Below are positions 24,340 to 32,887 of a DNA stretch of 64,000 bases, piece after piece (the first letter of the stretch is position 1; each line of letters starts with the position of its first letter). The DNA comes from Sagittula salina. Lineage in GTDB: Bacteria; Pseudomonadota; Alphaproteobacteria; Rhodobacterales; Rhodobacteraceae. The DNA is taken from contig NZ_JAGISH010000009.1 of NCBI RefSeq assembly GCF_017813235.1, forward strand, positions 124,001-188,000, in the 5' to 3' direction. The notes below the pieces were generated by a model. It saw nothing but the letters and a program-made list of their open reading frames with translations, did no database searches and was not told the origin of the DNA. A program made the translations under genes and the position numbers.

Positions 24340-24817
24340 TCACTTGGTCGGCGGAGAGGCCCGGTAGAGCATTTCCGCCCGCAGGGGATTCTTCCGGTTG
24401 AACGGGAAAAGATAGTCCTGGATGCGAACCATGTTTGCGTTCTCGTGGATGTGGGCAGCGCGTGCTTGCGTCTGCGCTGCATTCACCTTGCCATTATCCG
24501 GCATGAAGGGGCACCGTTCGCGCACGACTGCGGGGATCTCATCCTGGAACCAGGTGAACTGACGAATCCATGTTCCATGGCTTTCCCACCAGAAATACAT
24601 TGCACCGTCGGACGGATCGTAGGTGACGGGGTTTCCCGGTCGCGAAGCGCTCGGCTCAGCGCGCTTTTCCTCGACGGGATCCCAAAGGATCAGCCCGCCG
24701 GGACCGATCACCGGCGGCCGCGTCAGGTAGACCCCCTTGGTCTCCTCGATGCGCCCGTTGCGGAGGAAACATTCGTGCATCTTGCCCGACGCCTCGAAGT
24801 AACGGACTGCCGTGTAG
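24340..24817 (-). pseudogene. 3' part of an unrecognised gene fused to an IS3 relic
   Basis: About 155 codons in the same frame as the IS3 orfB fragment, but unlike a transposase from VRYFEASGKMHECFLRNG on. The later part is rich in aromatic residues (GAMYFWWESHGTWIRQFTWF) and ends NPLRAEMLYRASPPTK. I do not recognise the family. Its natural start is lost at the junction near 24817, so it is probably not expressed as such. Confidence 0.45.
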
Positions 24818-25240
24818 CTGCCCCAGTCCATGATCGCGACCAGGTAGAGGAACCTGCGCCGCATGGGGATGTAGTTAATGTCTGCGCGCCAGACGTGGTT
24901 GGGACGCTCGATCACCAAGTCTCTGAGCAGATAAGGATATTTGCGGTGCTCCGGATGCGGCACCGTCGTCTTTGGTTTCTGGTAGACGGCGCGCTAGCCC
25001 ATCCGCGCCATCAACCGCCGGACGCGTTTTCGCCCGACGCAATAGCCCTGCTTGCGCAGAGGCCTCGCCATCTGGCGGCCGCCGTAGAACGGCGTTTCCA
25101 TGAACTGCGCATCGATCACTTCATCAGTGCAAGGTTCAGCGGACTTCTCCGTCCTGCCCGGGCTATACCATGCCGACCGGCTTATCCCGATCAGCGCCCG
25201 GCGCGCTTGCGCCAGCCGGGGAACCAGAATCCCAAATCCA
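24818..25240 (-). pseudogene. IS3-family orfB relic (stop codon, truncated)
   Basis: Reading on the minus strand from about 25240: ARRALIGISRSAWY, QFMETPFYGGRQMARPLRKQ, GYCVGRKRVRRLMARMG, then TAG at 24996-24994. The frame continues with AVYQKPKTTVPHPEHRKYPY and WRADINYIPMRRRFLYLVAI up to MDW, where it stops matching. This is the front half of an IS3-group OrfB integrase with one nonsense codon and no catalytic C-terminal part. It may be related to the orfA relic at 21514. Confidence 0.8.
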
Positions 25241-25469
25241 ACTCTCGTTATGAATGAGGAACCGGCAGGGGGCAGAGCACCGGCACGACCGCCGGCATTG
25301 GTGTCCCCGCAGATGCATGCGGGCCACCCCTCAAGTTTTCCTAAAATCCTCATTGAAGTCCCCTTCCTTGCCCCATTCCCACCCGGAGCCTTGTCCGAAT
25401 CTTATCCGAGAACGGCCATTGAAACGTCGCGGCCCCCCGGTCCGCGCCAAACCGGAGACCCGAGGGCCC

Positions 25470-27335
25470 ATGCGGACGCATCATCAGAGCCTTGCTCGCT
25501 TCTGGCGGGACGACGAGGGCACCATCACCATCTTCTCTGCCATCATGCTGATCCTGATCCTCGCCATCACCGGCGCCTCGGTCGATCTCATGCGCCGCGA
25601 ATCCGAACGGGTGCGCTTGCAGGTCACGCTCGACCGCGCCGTTCTCGCCGCCGCCGACCTCGATCAGGGGCGGGATCCCGAAAGCGTGGTGACCGATTAT
25701 GTGGCCAAGGCGGGGCTGGCGCAGCAAATGACCGGCGTGACCGCCACGGCCGATCCGGGTGCCCGCGTCGTCTCTGCCACCGCGGACATGGATTTCATGA
25801 CGCTGTTCCTGCCCATGATCGGCTATCCGACCCTGCCGATCCATTCCCGATCCACCGCCGAGGAGCGCATCGCTAACGTCGAGATCAGCATGGTCCTCGA
25901 CATCTCCGGATCGATGCGCTGGAACAACCGGATCGAGACGCTGCGCCCCGCCGCGAGCCGGTTCGTCGAGAAGGTCCTGACCGAAGACAGTGCCGGCGTG
26001 ACCACGCTGAACCTTATCCCGTTTGCAGGGCAGGTGAATCCCGGCACCACCATGTTCGACTACTTCCGCGGCAAGCGCGACAAGATCAAGCACGCGAACA
26101 ATGGATGGGGCAACGGCGACCAGGATGCGCCGGGCAATTCGCTGTGCTCCAACAATGCCGAGAACGCGGACGAGGCACTGCTCGATCCCGCGTGCGGCGG
26201 CGACCCGCTGGCCGAGACGGGGCTTGTCCGGGCGTGGGACGCGCCGATCGGGAACATCGTCTTCTACTTCGACACCAACGGTGACGACATCTACGACCGG
26301 GCCCACCGCGTGGGGTCGCTTCCAGCCAACGCACCACGCGACGCCGACGACTTCTTTGGTGGCTGGGTTGCCTACCTGATCGCGAACGACTGGCGGCTGT
26401 CCGGCTTCGACCAGTTTCTCGGCTTCTCGATCAAGGGCTCCTCCGGCCGCGCAGAGTACTTTCAGGTGAAGGGCGACCTCAACGGCCCGCTGAACGACCT
26501 TGGCCCCACGAAAAACACCGGCCGGATCCCGGGCCGCAGCTACGCCTGGGCTGACGTAGACTACACCCTCTGGGCCGCGGCCTACGTGCCGCCGGTGGCT
26601 CCGCCGGAAGAGGTCAACGTCAACATTCCCTCCTCCTGCGTGGAGATCCACGACGCGGAATTCGCCACCACCGCGCTGCCCCTGAGCGAGGATTACGTGC
26701 CTCACTTCCAGTATTGGCCGGCCGCTCTCGAGGACATGGACTGGGGCTGGTGCCCGGGCGAGGATACGGCGATCCAATATTACTCGGACAACGCCGCAGC
26801 GCTGGTCGACTTCATCAACAACATGCGACTGCATGACGGAACGGGACTGCAGTATGGCATGAAGTACGCCCTCGCTCTGCTCGATCCGGCGACCGCCCCC
26901 GCGGTGGATACGCTGATCGACGAGGGGCTGGTGGACGGCCGTTTTGAGGGGCGGCCCATTGCCTGGCGCGACCCGGAGACGGAGAAGTTCATCGTCGTCA
27001 TGACCGACGGCATGGTGACCGACCAGGTGCGCCCCAGCGATCCCACCGCCCCGGTAAACGGCTATATCGATCTGCAGACGCAGGGCGCGGGCAGTTACAC
27101 GATGCTGTCCAGGCAGGCCAACAATCTCGACAATCTCTTCAGCCAGTGCCAGCAGGCGCGCGACCTTGGGGTGACGGTTTTCGTTGTCGCCTACGAGACC
27201 ACGCCGGAAGCCGCGCGCGAACTCAGCAACTGCGCCTCCTCGGCAAGTCATTTCTTCGACGTGGATGGTGAAGACCTCATCGATGCCTTCGATGTCATCG
27301 CCCGCCAGATCAACAACCTGAGGCTAATCCAATGA
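25470..27335 (+). CDS. TadG-like pseudopilin with vWA domain (copy 1)
   Basis: A 621-residue protein. After a short charged N-terminus comes a pilin-like membrane helix (DEGTITIFSAIMLILILAIT). A von Willebrand A domain begins near 140, with the MIDAS DISGSM (D144). The domain is split by a long Asn/Asp/Gly-rich insertion (GWGNGDQDAPGNS), while a second vWA half (YGMKYALALLDP, VVMTDGMVT) lies near 450-520. TadG proteins are anchored in the inner membrane and face the periplasm, within Tad/Flp pilus or surface-attachment machinery. ATG 25470 is chosen because the helix follows; the frame is open further up without similarity. The next gene is a clear paralogue. Confidence 0.87.
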   Translation: MRTHHQSLARFWRDDEGTITIFSAIMLILILAITGASVDLMRRESERVRLQVTLDRAVLAAADLDQGRDPESVVTDYVAKAGLAQQMTGVTATADPGARVVSATADMDFMTLFLPMIGYPTLPIHSRSTAEERIANVEISMVLDISGSMRWNNRIETLRPAASRFVEKVLTEDSAGVTTLNLIPFAGQVNPGTTMFDYFRGKRDKIKHANNGWGNGDQDAPGNSLCSNNAENADEALLDPACGGDPLAETGLVRAWDAPIGNIVFYFDTNGDDIYDRAHRVGSLPANAPRDADDFFGGWVAYLIANDWRLSGFDQFLGFSIKGSSGRAEYFQVKGDLNGPLNDLGPTKNTGRIPGRSYAWADVDYTLWAAAYVPPVAPPEEVNVNIPSSCVEIHDAEFATTALPLSEDYVPHFQYWPAALEDMDWGWCPGEDTAIQYYSDNAAALVDFINNMRLHDGTGLQYGMKYALALLDPATAPAVDTLIDEGLVDGRFEGRPIAWRDPETEKFIVVMTDGMVTDQVRPSDPTAPVNGYIDLQTQGAGSYTMLSRQANNLDNLFSQCQQARDLGVTVFVVAYETTPEAARELSNCASSASHFFDVDGEDLIDAFDVIARQINNLRLIQ

Positions 27336-27485
27336 TTGTTGAAACGTCCTATGCGAAAGAGATGGGGGCGGACCGGCGTGCGGACCGAAATCGATTGGCC
27401 GAACCTGAATGTGTCCAAATCTCGCCTGATTGTCCGGTCTATCATTATCCCTGCAGCAAAGAATTTGCCTTGGGAAAGACACGCC

Positions 27486-29432
27486 ATGTTCTCGATGACC
27501 AGCCGTCTGGCCCTGCTTCGCCACATGATCCGCGACGAAACCGGGAACATCACCCTGTTTTCGGCACTCATCCTGATCATTCTCCTGGCTGTTTCCGGTG
27601 CTTCGGTGGACGTCATGCGTAACGAGGCGGACAGGGTGACGATGCAGGCGGCGCTGGATCGCGGAGTGCTGGCGGCGGCGGATCTGGATCAGCAGCAGGA
27701 TCCCAAGGGCGTGGTGGATGACTACCTGGCAAAATCGCCGGCTGCCGCCATGCAGACCGACGTCACGGTGACGCAGTCCCTGAACAGCCGGACTGTGGCG
27801 GCCAGGGGCACCGCGACCACGGACACGATATTCAGCCATATGTGGGGCTACGACCGGTTCGTGATCCCCGCGCGGGCGACGGCCGAGGAAAAGATCGCAA
27901 ACGTGGAAATCAGCCTCGTGCTCGATATCTCCGGCTCCATGCAGAACAACAACCGTATCGAGAGGCTGAAGCCCGCCGCGGCCGCTTTCGTCAACAAGGT
28001 GATGACAGAGGATTCCAACGGCATCACCACGTTGAATCTCGTGCCCTTCGCGGGGCAGGTGAACCCGGGCGATACCCTGTTCGATTATTTCCGCGGCGAG
28101 CGTCCGAAGATCAACCAGAACAATGGCTGGGGCAATGGCGATCAGGACGCGCCGGGCAATTCGGAGTGCACCAACAACGCCGAAAACGCCACCGACTGCG
28201 ACGACAGCACGACGGCTGAGCCGGTGACCGCAGATCCCGATGCCAGGGACTACTTCAGGAAGCGGTCGAAGGCGGTCACCGACATGGTGTTCTACTACGA
28301 CACCGACGGCGATGAAATCTACAACATCGCGCACAAGGTCGACGGCTTCCCCGGCACGTGGCCGCGCGACCCGGACGATATCTTCAAGGGCTACGTGGCC
28401 GCCGCCTTGCACTTCGACAGTCGGCTGACCGATCCCTCGCAATTCCTCGGCGCCTCGGTGCGGACGACGGACAAGCGGACCTATTACTACCAGGTAAAAG
28501 GCGACGAGAACGGCAGGCGCAACGACATTGGTCCGACGCTGCACAAGGGCAACAACCCCGGCTGGACCGTCCGCTACGACTGGATCAACCCCGACGACTG
28601 GGTCGATCATTACGTTTCGCCGAACCAGGCCGCAATGGACGCCGAAGCGCAGGCGGAGGCCGATGCGGCTGCCGGGGGAGGTGCCACGTCCAACGGCGTT
28701 GAAGGAACACAGACCGTCAACATGCCTTCTTCCTGCGTCGAAATCCACGGCGAGGAATTTTCTGACACCGCGATGCCGAAGTCCAACGACCACGTCCCGC
28801 ATTTCGTGTTCTGGGGGATCGACGACGACACGATGGACTGGGGCTGGTGCCCCTCCGAGGAAATGGCGATCCAGTATTATTCCGACAGCGCCGAAACGCT
28901 GATCGAGTTCATCAACAAGATGCGTCTGCACGACGGCACGGGCTTGCAATACGGCATGAAATATGGCCTTGCGCTGCTTGATCCGGTGAACCGTCCCGCG
29001 CTGTCGGAACTTATTGGCGAAGGCGTGGTGAACGCGAGTTTTGAAGGCCGCCCGATGGATTGGGGCGATACGGAGACCGAAAAGTACATCGTGCTGATGT
29101 CCGACGGTGACGTGACCCAGCAGATGCGGCCGAACGATCCTGAAAACCCGTCAAACGCCACCACGCCGCTGTCGAGGCAGGGGAGCGGATCTTGGCACGA
29201 ATTCACCTCGGCGGCGACGGGCCGCAGCCAGTTCCACCGCCAGTGCGATCTGGCCAAGCAGAACGGCGTGACCGTCTTTACCATCGCCTTCGAGACCAGC
29301 TCTTTCGCCAGCGAAGTGCTGGCTTACTGCGCCTCATCGGCCAGCCATGCCTTTCACGTCGTGGGCGACGAGATCCATGACACCTTCGATACCATCGCCC
29401 GCCAGATCAACAACCTGAGGCTGATCCAATGA
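27486..29432 (+). CDS. TadG-like pseudopilin with vWA domain (copy 2)
   Basis: A 648-residue paralogue of the preceding gene. The N-terminal helix is DETGNITLFSALILIILLAV, the MIDAS DISGSM is at D147, and the Gly/Asn-rich insertion GWGNGDQDAPGNS is kept word for word. The shared blocks MPSSCVEIH, DWGWCP and MRLHDGTGLQYGMKYGLALL follow. It differs by an Ala-rich insert (AEAQAEADAAAGGGA). The stop overlaps the start of the TadE-like gene. Tandem duplication is the simplest origin. ATG 27495 is an alternative start. Confidence 0.87.
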   Translation: MFSMTSRLALLRHMIRDETGNITLFSALILIILLAVSGASVDVMRNEADRVTMQAALDRGVLAAADLDQQQDPKGVVDDYLAKSPAAAMQTDVTVTQSLNSRTVAARGTATTDTIFSHMWGYDRFVIPARATAEEKIANVEISLVLDISGSMQNNNRIERLKPAAAAFVNKVMTEDSNGITTLNLVPFAGQVNPGDTLFDYFRGERPKINQNNGWGNGDQDAPGNSECTNNAENATDCDDSTTAEPVTADPDARDYFRKRSKAVTDMVFYYDTDGDEIYNIAHKVDGFPGTWPRDPDDIFKGYVAAALHFDSRLTDPSQFLGASVRTTDKRTYYYQVKGDENGRRNDIGPTLHKGNNPGWTVRYDWINPDDWVDHYVSPNQAAMDAEAQAEADAAAGGGATSNGVEGTQTVNMPSSCVEIHGEEFSDTAMPKSNDHVPHFVFWGIDDDTMDWGWCPSEEMAIQYYSDSAETLIEFINKMRLHDGTGLQYGMKYGLALLDPVNRPALSELIGEGVVNASFEGRPMDWGDTETEKYIVLMSDGDVTQQMRPNDPENPSNATTPLSRQGSGSWHEFTSAATGRSQFHRQCDLAKQNGVTVFTIAFETSSFASEVLAYCASSASHAFHVVGDEIHDTFDTIARQINNLRLIQ

Positions 29433-29965
29433 TGTCCAGCATCCGATCTTTGGTGACGCGTTTCCGGCGGGAGGAGGACGGCTCCGCCGCAGTTGAGTTC
29501 GCGCTCTATTTCACGCTTTTCTTTTTCATCCTCACGGCGGGATGGGAAGTCGCCTACATGAACCTGCGTCACGCGATGCTGGAACGCGCGGTGGACCTTT
29601 CGGTGCGCGACATTCGCCTGTCGACGGGGGCGGTGCCCAGCTACACCGAGATCCGCACGCGGATCTGCGAGGACGCCGCGATCCTCTCGGATTGTGGCAG
29701 CAACCTGATGCTCGAAATGGTGGAGGTCGATCCGCGCAACTTCTGGACCATCGACCCGAACCCGGACTGCCGCAACGCCGAGGAAGAACCGCGGCCGGTC
29801 CGCCACTTCAACGCGGGTCAGGACAACGCCCTGATGCTGATCCGCGCCTGCCTGAAGTACAAGCCGATGATGCCCACCACCGGCATCGGCAAGGAGCTGA
29901 ACAAGGACAGCGAAGGTTACGCACAGATGATCGTGACCTCTGCCTTTGTCCAGGAACCGAGGTAA
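29429..29965 (+). CDS. TadE-like pseudopilin (1)
   Basis: 178 residues with the TadE signature REEDGSAAVEFALYF followed by a hydrophobic helix (TLFFFILTAGWEVAYM) and a periplasmic domain with four cysteines. TadE/F are minor pseudopilins processed by a prepilin peptidase and needed for Flp pilus assembly. The start overlaps the second vWA gene by four bases (ATGA at 29429), so the two are coupled. Confidence 0.85.
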   Translation: MMSSIRSLVTRFRREEDGSAAVEFALYFTLFFFILTAGWEVAYMNLRHAMLERAVDLSVRDIRLSTGAVPSYTEIRTRICEDAAILSDCGSNLMLEMVEVDPRNFWTIDPNPDCRNAEEEPRPVRHFNAGQDNALMLIRACLKYKPMMPTTGIGKELNKDSEGYAQMIVTSAFVQEPR

Positions 29966-29970
29966 GCGCC

Positions 29971-30570
29971 ATGATGACCCTGTTGCTGACCCGCCTGCGC
30001 GGCTTTGCCGAGGATACCCGGGGCAACGTCACCCTCGAGACGGTGATCTGGCTGCCGCTTCTTCTGACGGTGCTGGCCTCCATGGTTTCGCTGCACGATG
30101 CCTTTCGTTACAAGAGCCTGAATACCAAGGCCGCGTATACGATCTCGGACGCGCTGTCGCGCGAGACCGAACCGGTCGACGACGCATACCTGGACGGCAT
30201 GGTGGACGTGCTCGAATTCCTGACGATTTCGGCCGGACCCTATTCGGTGCGGGTGACGCTGGTAAGCTTTGACGCCGACACGTTGAACTACGATGGCTCC
30301 GTTCGGAGTGCGGGCGCGGGATACCAGGTGGATTGGTCCCAGGTTCGCGGAGATTTCATTGCGTTGACCGATGCAGAACTCGCCGAGATGACGGCGAACC
30401 TTCCCGAAATGCTCGATAACGAGCGGGTGATCCTGGTGGAAACGCGGACCGAGTATATCCCGCCGTTCGAAATTCCGATCCTGAACGAGGCGGATTTGTT
30501 CTACACCTACGGTTTCACCCGGCCCCGCTTTGCCCCCAAGATCGTCTGGGCCGACAGCACGGGCACCTGA
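29971..30570 (+). CDS. TadE-like pseudopilin (2)
   Basis: 199 residues, starting five bases after the previous stop. EDTRGNVTLETVIWLPLLLT is a TadE-type processing region and membrane helix; the rest is a periplasmic domain ending in FAPKIVWADSTGT. It is the last gene of the four-gene pseudopilin operon. No Tad ATPase, secretin or platform gene lies in the window, so these four must serve a machine encoded elsewhere. The next 205 bases, up to 30775, hold no gene. Confidence 0.8.
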   Translation: MMTLLLTRLRGFAEDTRGNVTLETVIWLPLLLTVLASMVSLHDAFRYKSLNTKAAYTISDALSRETEPVDDAYLDGMVDVLEFLTISAGPYSVRVTLVSFDADTLNYDGSVRSAGAGYQVDWSQVRGDFIALTDAELAEMTANLPEMLDNERVILVETRTEYIPPFEIPILNEADLFYTYGFTRPRFAPKIVWADSTGT

Positions 30571-30775
30571 GCCGGAGCAGGGCCGGCTTGACGGCGGTCC
30601 GAAGGCTTGTGCCTCGTACGGTCAGCCATTCCCGCAACGGGCGCCCCATGGTGCCCGTCGCGCTTTGGTCCAAAGGCGACCCCATCTGTCGCAGAGCGAT
30701 CATCTTTTCGCGCGGAGGCGTTGATACTTGCCTGCGGGGCCGGCCGGATGGCTTGGGACGGGCAGGGAGATCGGC

Positions 30776-32077
30776 ATGGGCAGGACGACTGGCGCGATTG
30801 GTGGAGGCATGGGCAGCGGCTCGGGGCGCTTTTCCGGGTGGCGCATCCTGAAGGAGGGGCTGACCGGAAACCGTGGCTGGCGCCCGCATTTCCGGAACCC
30901 CGCACCGAAGCCCGAGTACGACGTTCTGATTATCGGTGGCGGGGGGCACGGTCTCGCCACGGCCTTCTACCTCGCCCAGGAACACGGCCTGACCAATGTC
31001 GCCGTGTTGGAGAAAGGCTACCTCGGAGGCGGCAACGTCGGCCGGAACACCACCATCGTCCGCGCCAACTACGGGCTGCCGGGCAACTCGGAATTCTACT
31101 CGCATTCGCTGAAGCTCTGGGAGGGGATGGAGCGGGAACTGAACTTCAACACCATGATGAGCCAGCGTGGTGTGCTGAACCTCTACCATTCGGACGGGCA
31201 GCGCGACGCCTTTGCCCGGCGGGGGAACGCCATGCGCAATCAGGGTGATGACGCGGAACTGCTGGACCGTGCGGCGGTCCGCCGGCTGGTGCCTTATCTC
31301 GATTTCGACAACGCGCGCTTTCCGGTGCATGGCGGGCTGCTGCACCGGCGTGGCGGCACCGCGCGGCACGACGCGGTGGCCTGGGGCTATGCGCGCGGGG
31401 CAGACCACCGGGGCGTCGATCTGATCCAGAACTGCACTGTGACTGGCATCGACATCGTGCAGGGCCGCGTGACAGGCGTGCAGACCACACGCGGGGCGAT
31501 CCGGGCGAAGAAGGTCGGCATCGTGGTGGCGGGGCGGTCCTCGGAGGTGGCGGCCATGGCGGGAATGCGCCTGCCGATCGAAAGCCACGTGCTGCAGGCC
31601 TTTGTCACCGAGGGGCTGAAGCCGGTTATCGACCATGTGGTGACCTTCGGCATGTCGCATTTCTACATCTCGCAGAGCGACAAGGGCGGGCTGGTGTTCG
31701 GCGGCGACCTCGATTTCTACGCCTCCTACGCGGCGCGGGGCAACTTGCCCATGGTCGAGCACGTCATGGAAGCGGGCATGACCCTGATGCCGATGATCGG
31801 CAAGGCGCGTGTTCTGCGGTCCTGGGGCGGGATCATGGACATGTCGCCGGATGGATCACCGATCATCGACAGGACGGGGGTGGACGGGCTCTACCTGAAC
31901 TGCGGCTGGTGCTACGGCGGTTTCAAGGCGGTGCCGGGCTCGGGGTTTTCCTTTGCGCATCTGGTGGCCACCGACCGTCCCCACGCCCCCGCCGCGCGCT
32001 TCCGGCTGGACCGGTTCGCGACGGGCCGGGGGCTGATGGACGAAGAGGGCACCGGCGCGCAACACAACCTGCATTGA
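30776..32077 (+). CDS. soxB: Sarcosine oxidase, beta subunit
   Basis: 433 residues, FAD-dependent. The dinucleotide fold DVLIIGGGGHGLATAFYLA lies near 50, followed by GRNTTIVRANYGLPGNS, the SoxB signature. The C-terminal NCGWCYGGFKAVPGSG carries the covalent-FMN/substrate region of heterotetrameric sarcosine oxidase. The enzyme demethylates sarcosine to glycine with tetrahydrofolate and O2, giving H2O2. ATG 30776 has AGGGAGA upstream and ATG 30809 is also possible; both give a longer N-terminus than most relatives. It leads the operon soxB, 32096 gene, soxD, soxA, soxG. It is unrelated to the thiosulfate SoxB at 55741. Confidence 0.95.
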   Translation: MGRTTGAIGGGMGSGSGRFSGWRILKEGLTGNRGWRPHFRNPAPKPEYDVLIIGGGGHGLATAFYLAQEHGLTNVAVLEKGYLGGGNVGRNTTIVRANYGLPGNSEFYSHSLKLWEGMERELNFNTMMSQRGVLNLYHSDGQRDAFARRGNAMRNQGDDAELLDRAAVRRLVPYLDFDNARFPVHGGLLHRRGGTARHDAVAWGYARGADHRGVDLIQNCTVTGIDIVQGRVTGVQTTRGAIRAKKVGIVVAGRSSEVAAMAGMRLPIESHVLQAFVTEGLKPVIDHVVTFGMSHFYISQSDKGGLVFGGDLDFYASYAARGNLPMVEHVMEAGMTLMPMIGKARVLRSWGGIMDMSPDGSPIIDRTGVDGLYLNCGWCYGGFKAVPGSGFSFAHLVATDRPHAPAARFRLDRFATGRGLMDEEGTGAQHNLH

Positions 32078-32095
32078 GGGGCGGAGAGGGGAAAG

Positions 32096-32620
32096 ATGAG
32101 TATTTTGACCAGGGGGAAACTGGGGGGACTTGCCCTCCTTCTTGCGGCGGCGCTGGGCGGGGCGGTCGGCGCGGCCTCGGGAGAAGATCTCGCGCCCGGT
32201 TGCTATGAGCGCGTCTACAGCCCGGCGCATCTGTCGGCGCACCCGGGGCAGGTGGTTTCCATGCTGCGCTTTCACGTTGGCCAATGGGTGACGGAGGTGG
32301 CGCGTGACGCGACGCTGTCTGTTGTCATGGTCGGGCAGGGCGGAGCCGTAGGCCTGAACCCTTGGGGCGACGCCCTGAAGCAGTCGCTGTTCTGCGGGAG
32401 CGAGACGCAGGAAACCGTGCATTGCCGGGTGCAATGCGATGGCGGCGGGCTGGAGGTGACGCGGCAAGACGCGGCCGGACTGACCTTCCGCACGCGTTAC
32501 CTTCTGGTGGGTGAAGGGCAGGATGGCTGCGGCGGGCTGGCCGATCTGGCGGAGGCGCCGGGGCAGTGGGTGTCTTATCGGCTGAACCGCGTCGATGACG
32601 TCTTCTGCGAGGATATGTGA
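32096..32620 (+). CDS. Secreted protein of unknown function inside the sarcosine oxidase operon
   Basis: 174 residues with a clear signal peptide (GGLALLLAAALGGAVGAASG) and several cysteines spread over the mature part (APGCYERVYS, LFCGSETQETVHCRVQC, DGCGG, VFCEDM), so disulfides in the periplasm are likely. It lies 18 bases after soxB and 3 bases before soxD, in the middle of an operon for a cytoplasmic enzyme. I do not recognise the family. Position suggests a link with methylamine or osmolyte use, but that is inference. Confidence 0.75.
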   Translation: MSILTRGKLGGLALLLAAALGGAVGAASGEDLAPGCYERVYSPAHLSAHPGQVVSMLRFHVGQWVTEVARDATLSVVMVGQGGAVGLNPWGDALKQSLFCGSETQETVHCRVQCDGGGLEVTRQDAAGLTFRTRYLLVGEGQDGCGGLADLAEAPGQWVSYRLNRVDDVFCEDM

Positions 32621-32623
32621 CCG

Positions 32624-32887
32624 ATGCGCCTGACCTGCCCGCTCTGTGGTGCACGTGATCGCCGCGAATTCACCTATCAGGGCGATGCGATCATGCTGAC
32701 CCGACCTTCGAACGACGACCCGACGGCGTTTTCCGACTGGCTGCATCTGCGCGACAACCCCGCCGGGCGAACGCGCGATCTCTGGTATCACGAAGCAGGC
32801 TGCTGCGCGTGGCTGGTGGTGGAACGGGATACGGTCACGCACGCGGTGCATTCCGTGGCGCTGGTGGAGGGTGAGGATGCGGATTGA
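32624..32887 (+). CDS. soxD: Sarcosine oxidase, delta subunit
   Basis: 87 residues beginning MRLTCPLCGARDRREFTYQG, the zinc-binding start of SoxD, with W-HLRDNPAGRTRDLWYHE and CCAWLVVERDT further on. The small subunit binds zinc and is needed for assembly of the heterotetramer. It overlaps the soxA start by 11 bases. Confidence 0.95.
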   Translation: MRLTCPLCGARDRREFTYQGDAIMLTRPSNDDPTAFSDWLHLRDNPAGRTRDLWYHEAGCCAWLVVERDTVTHAVHSVALVEGEDAD

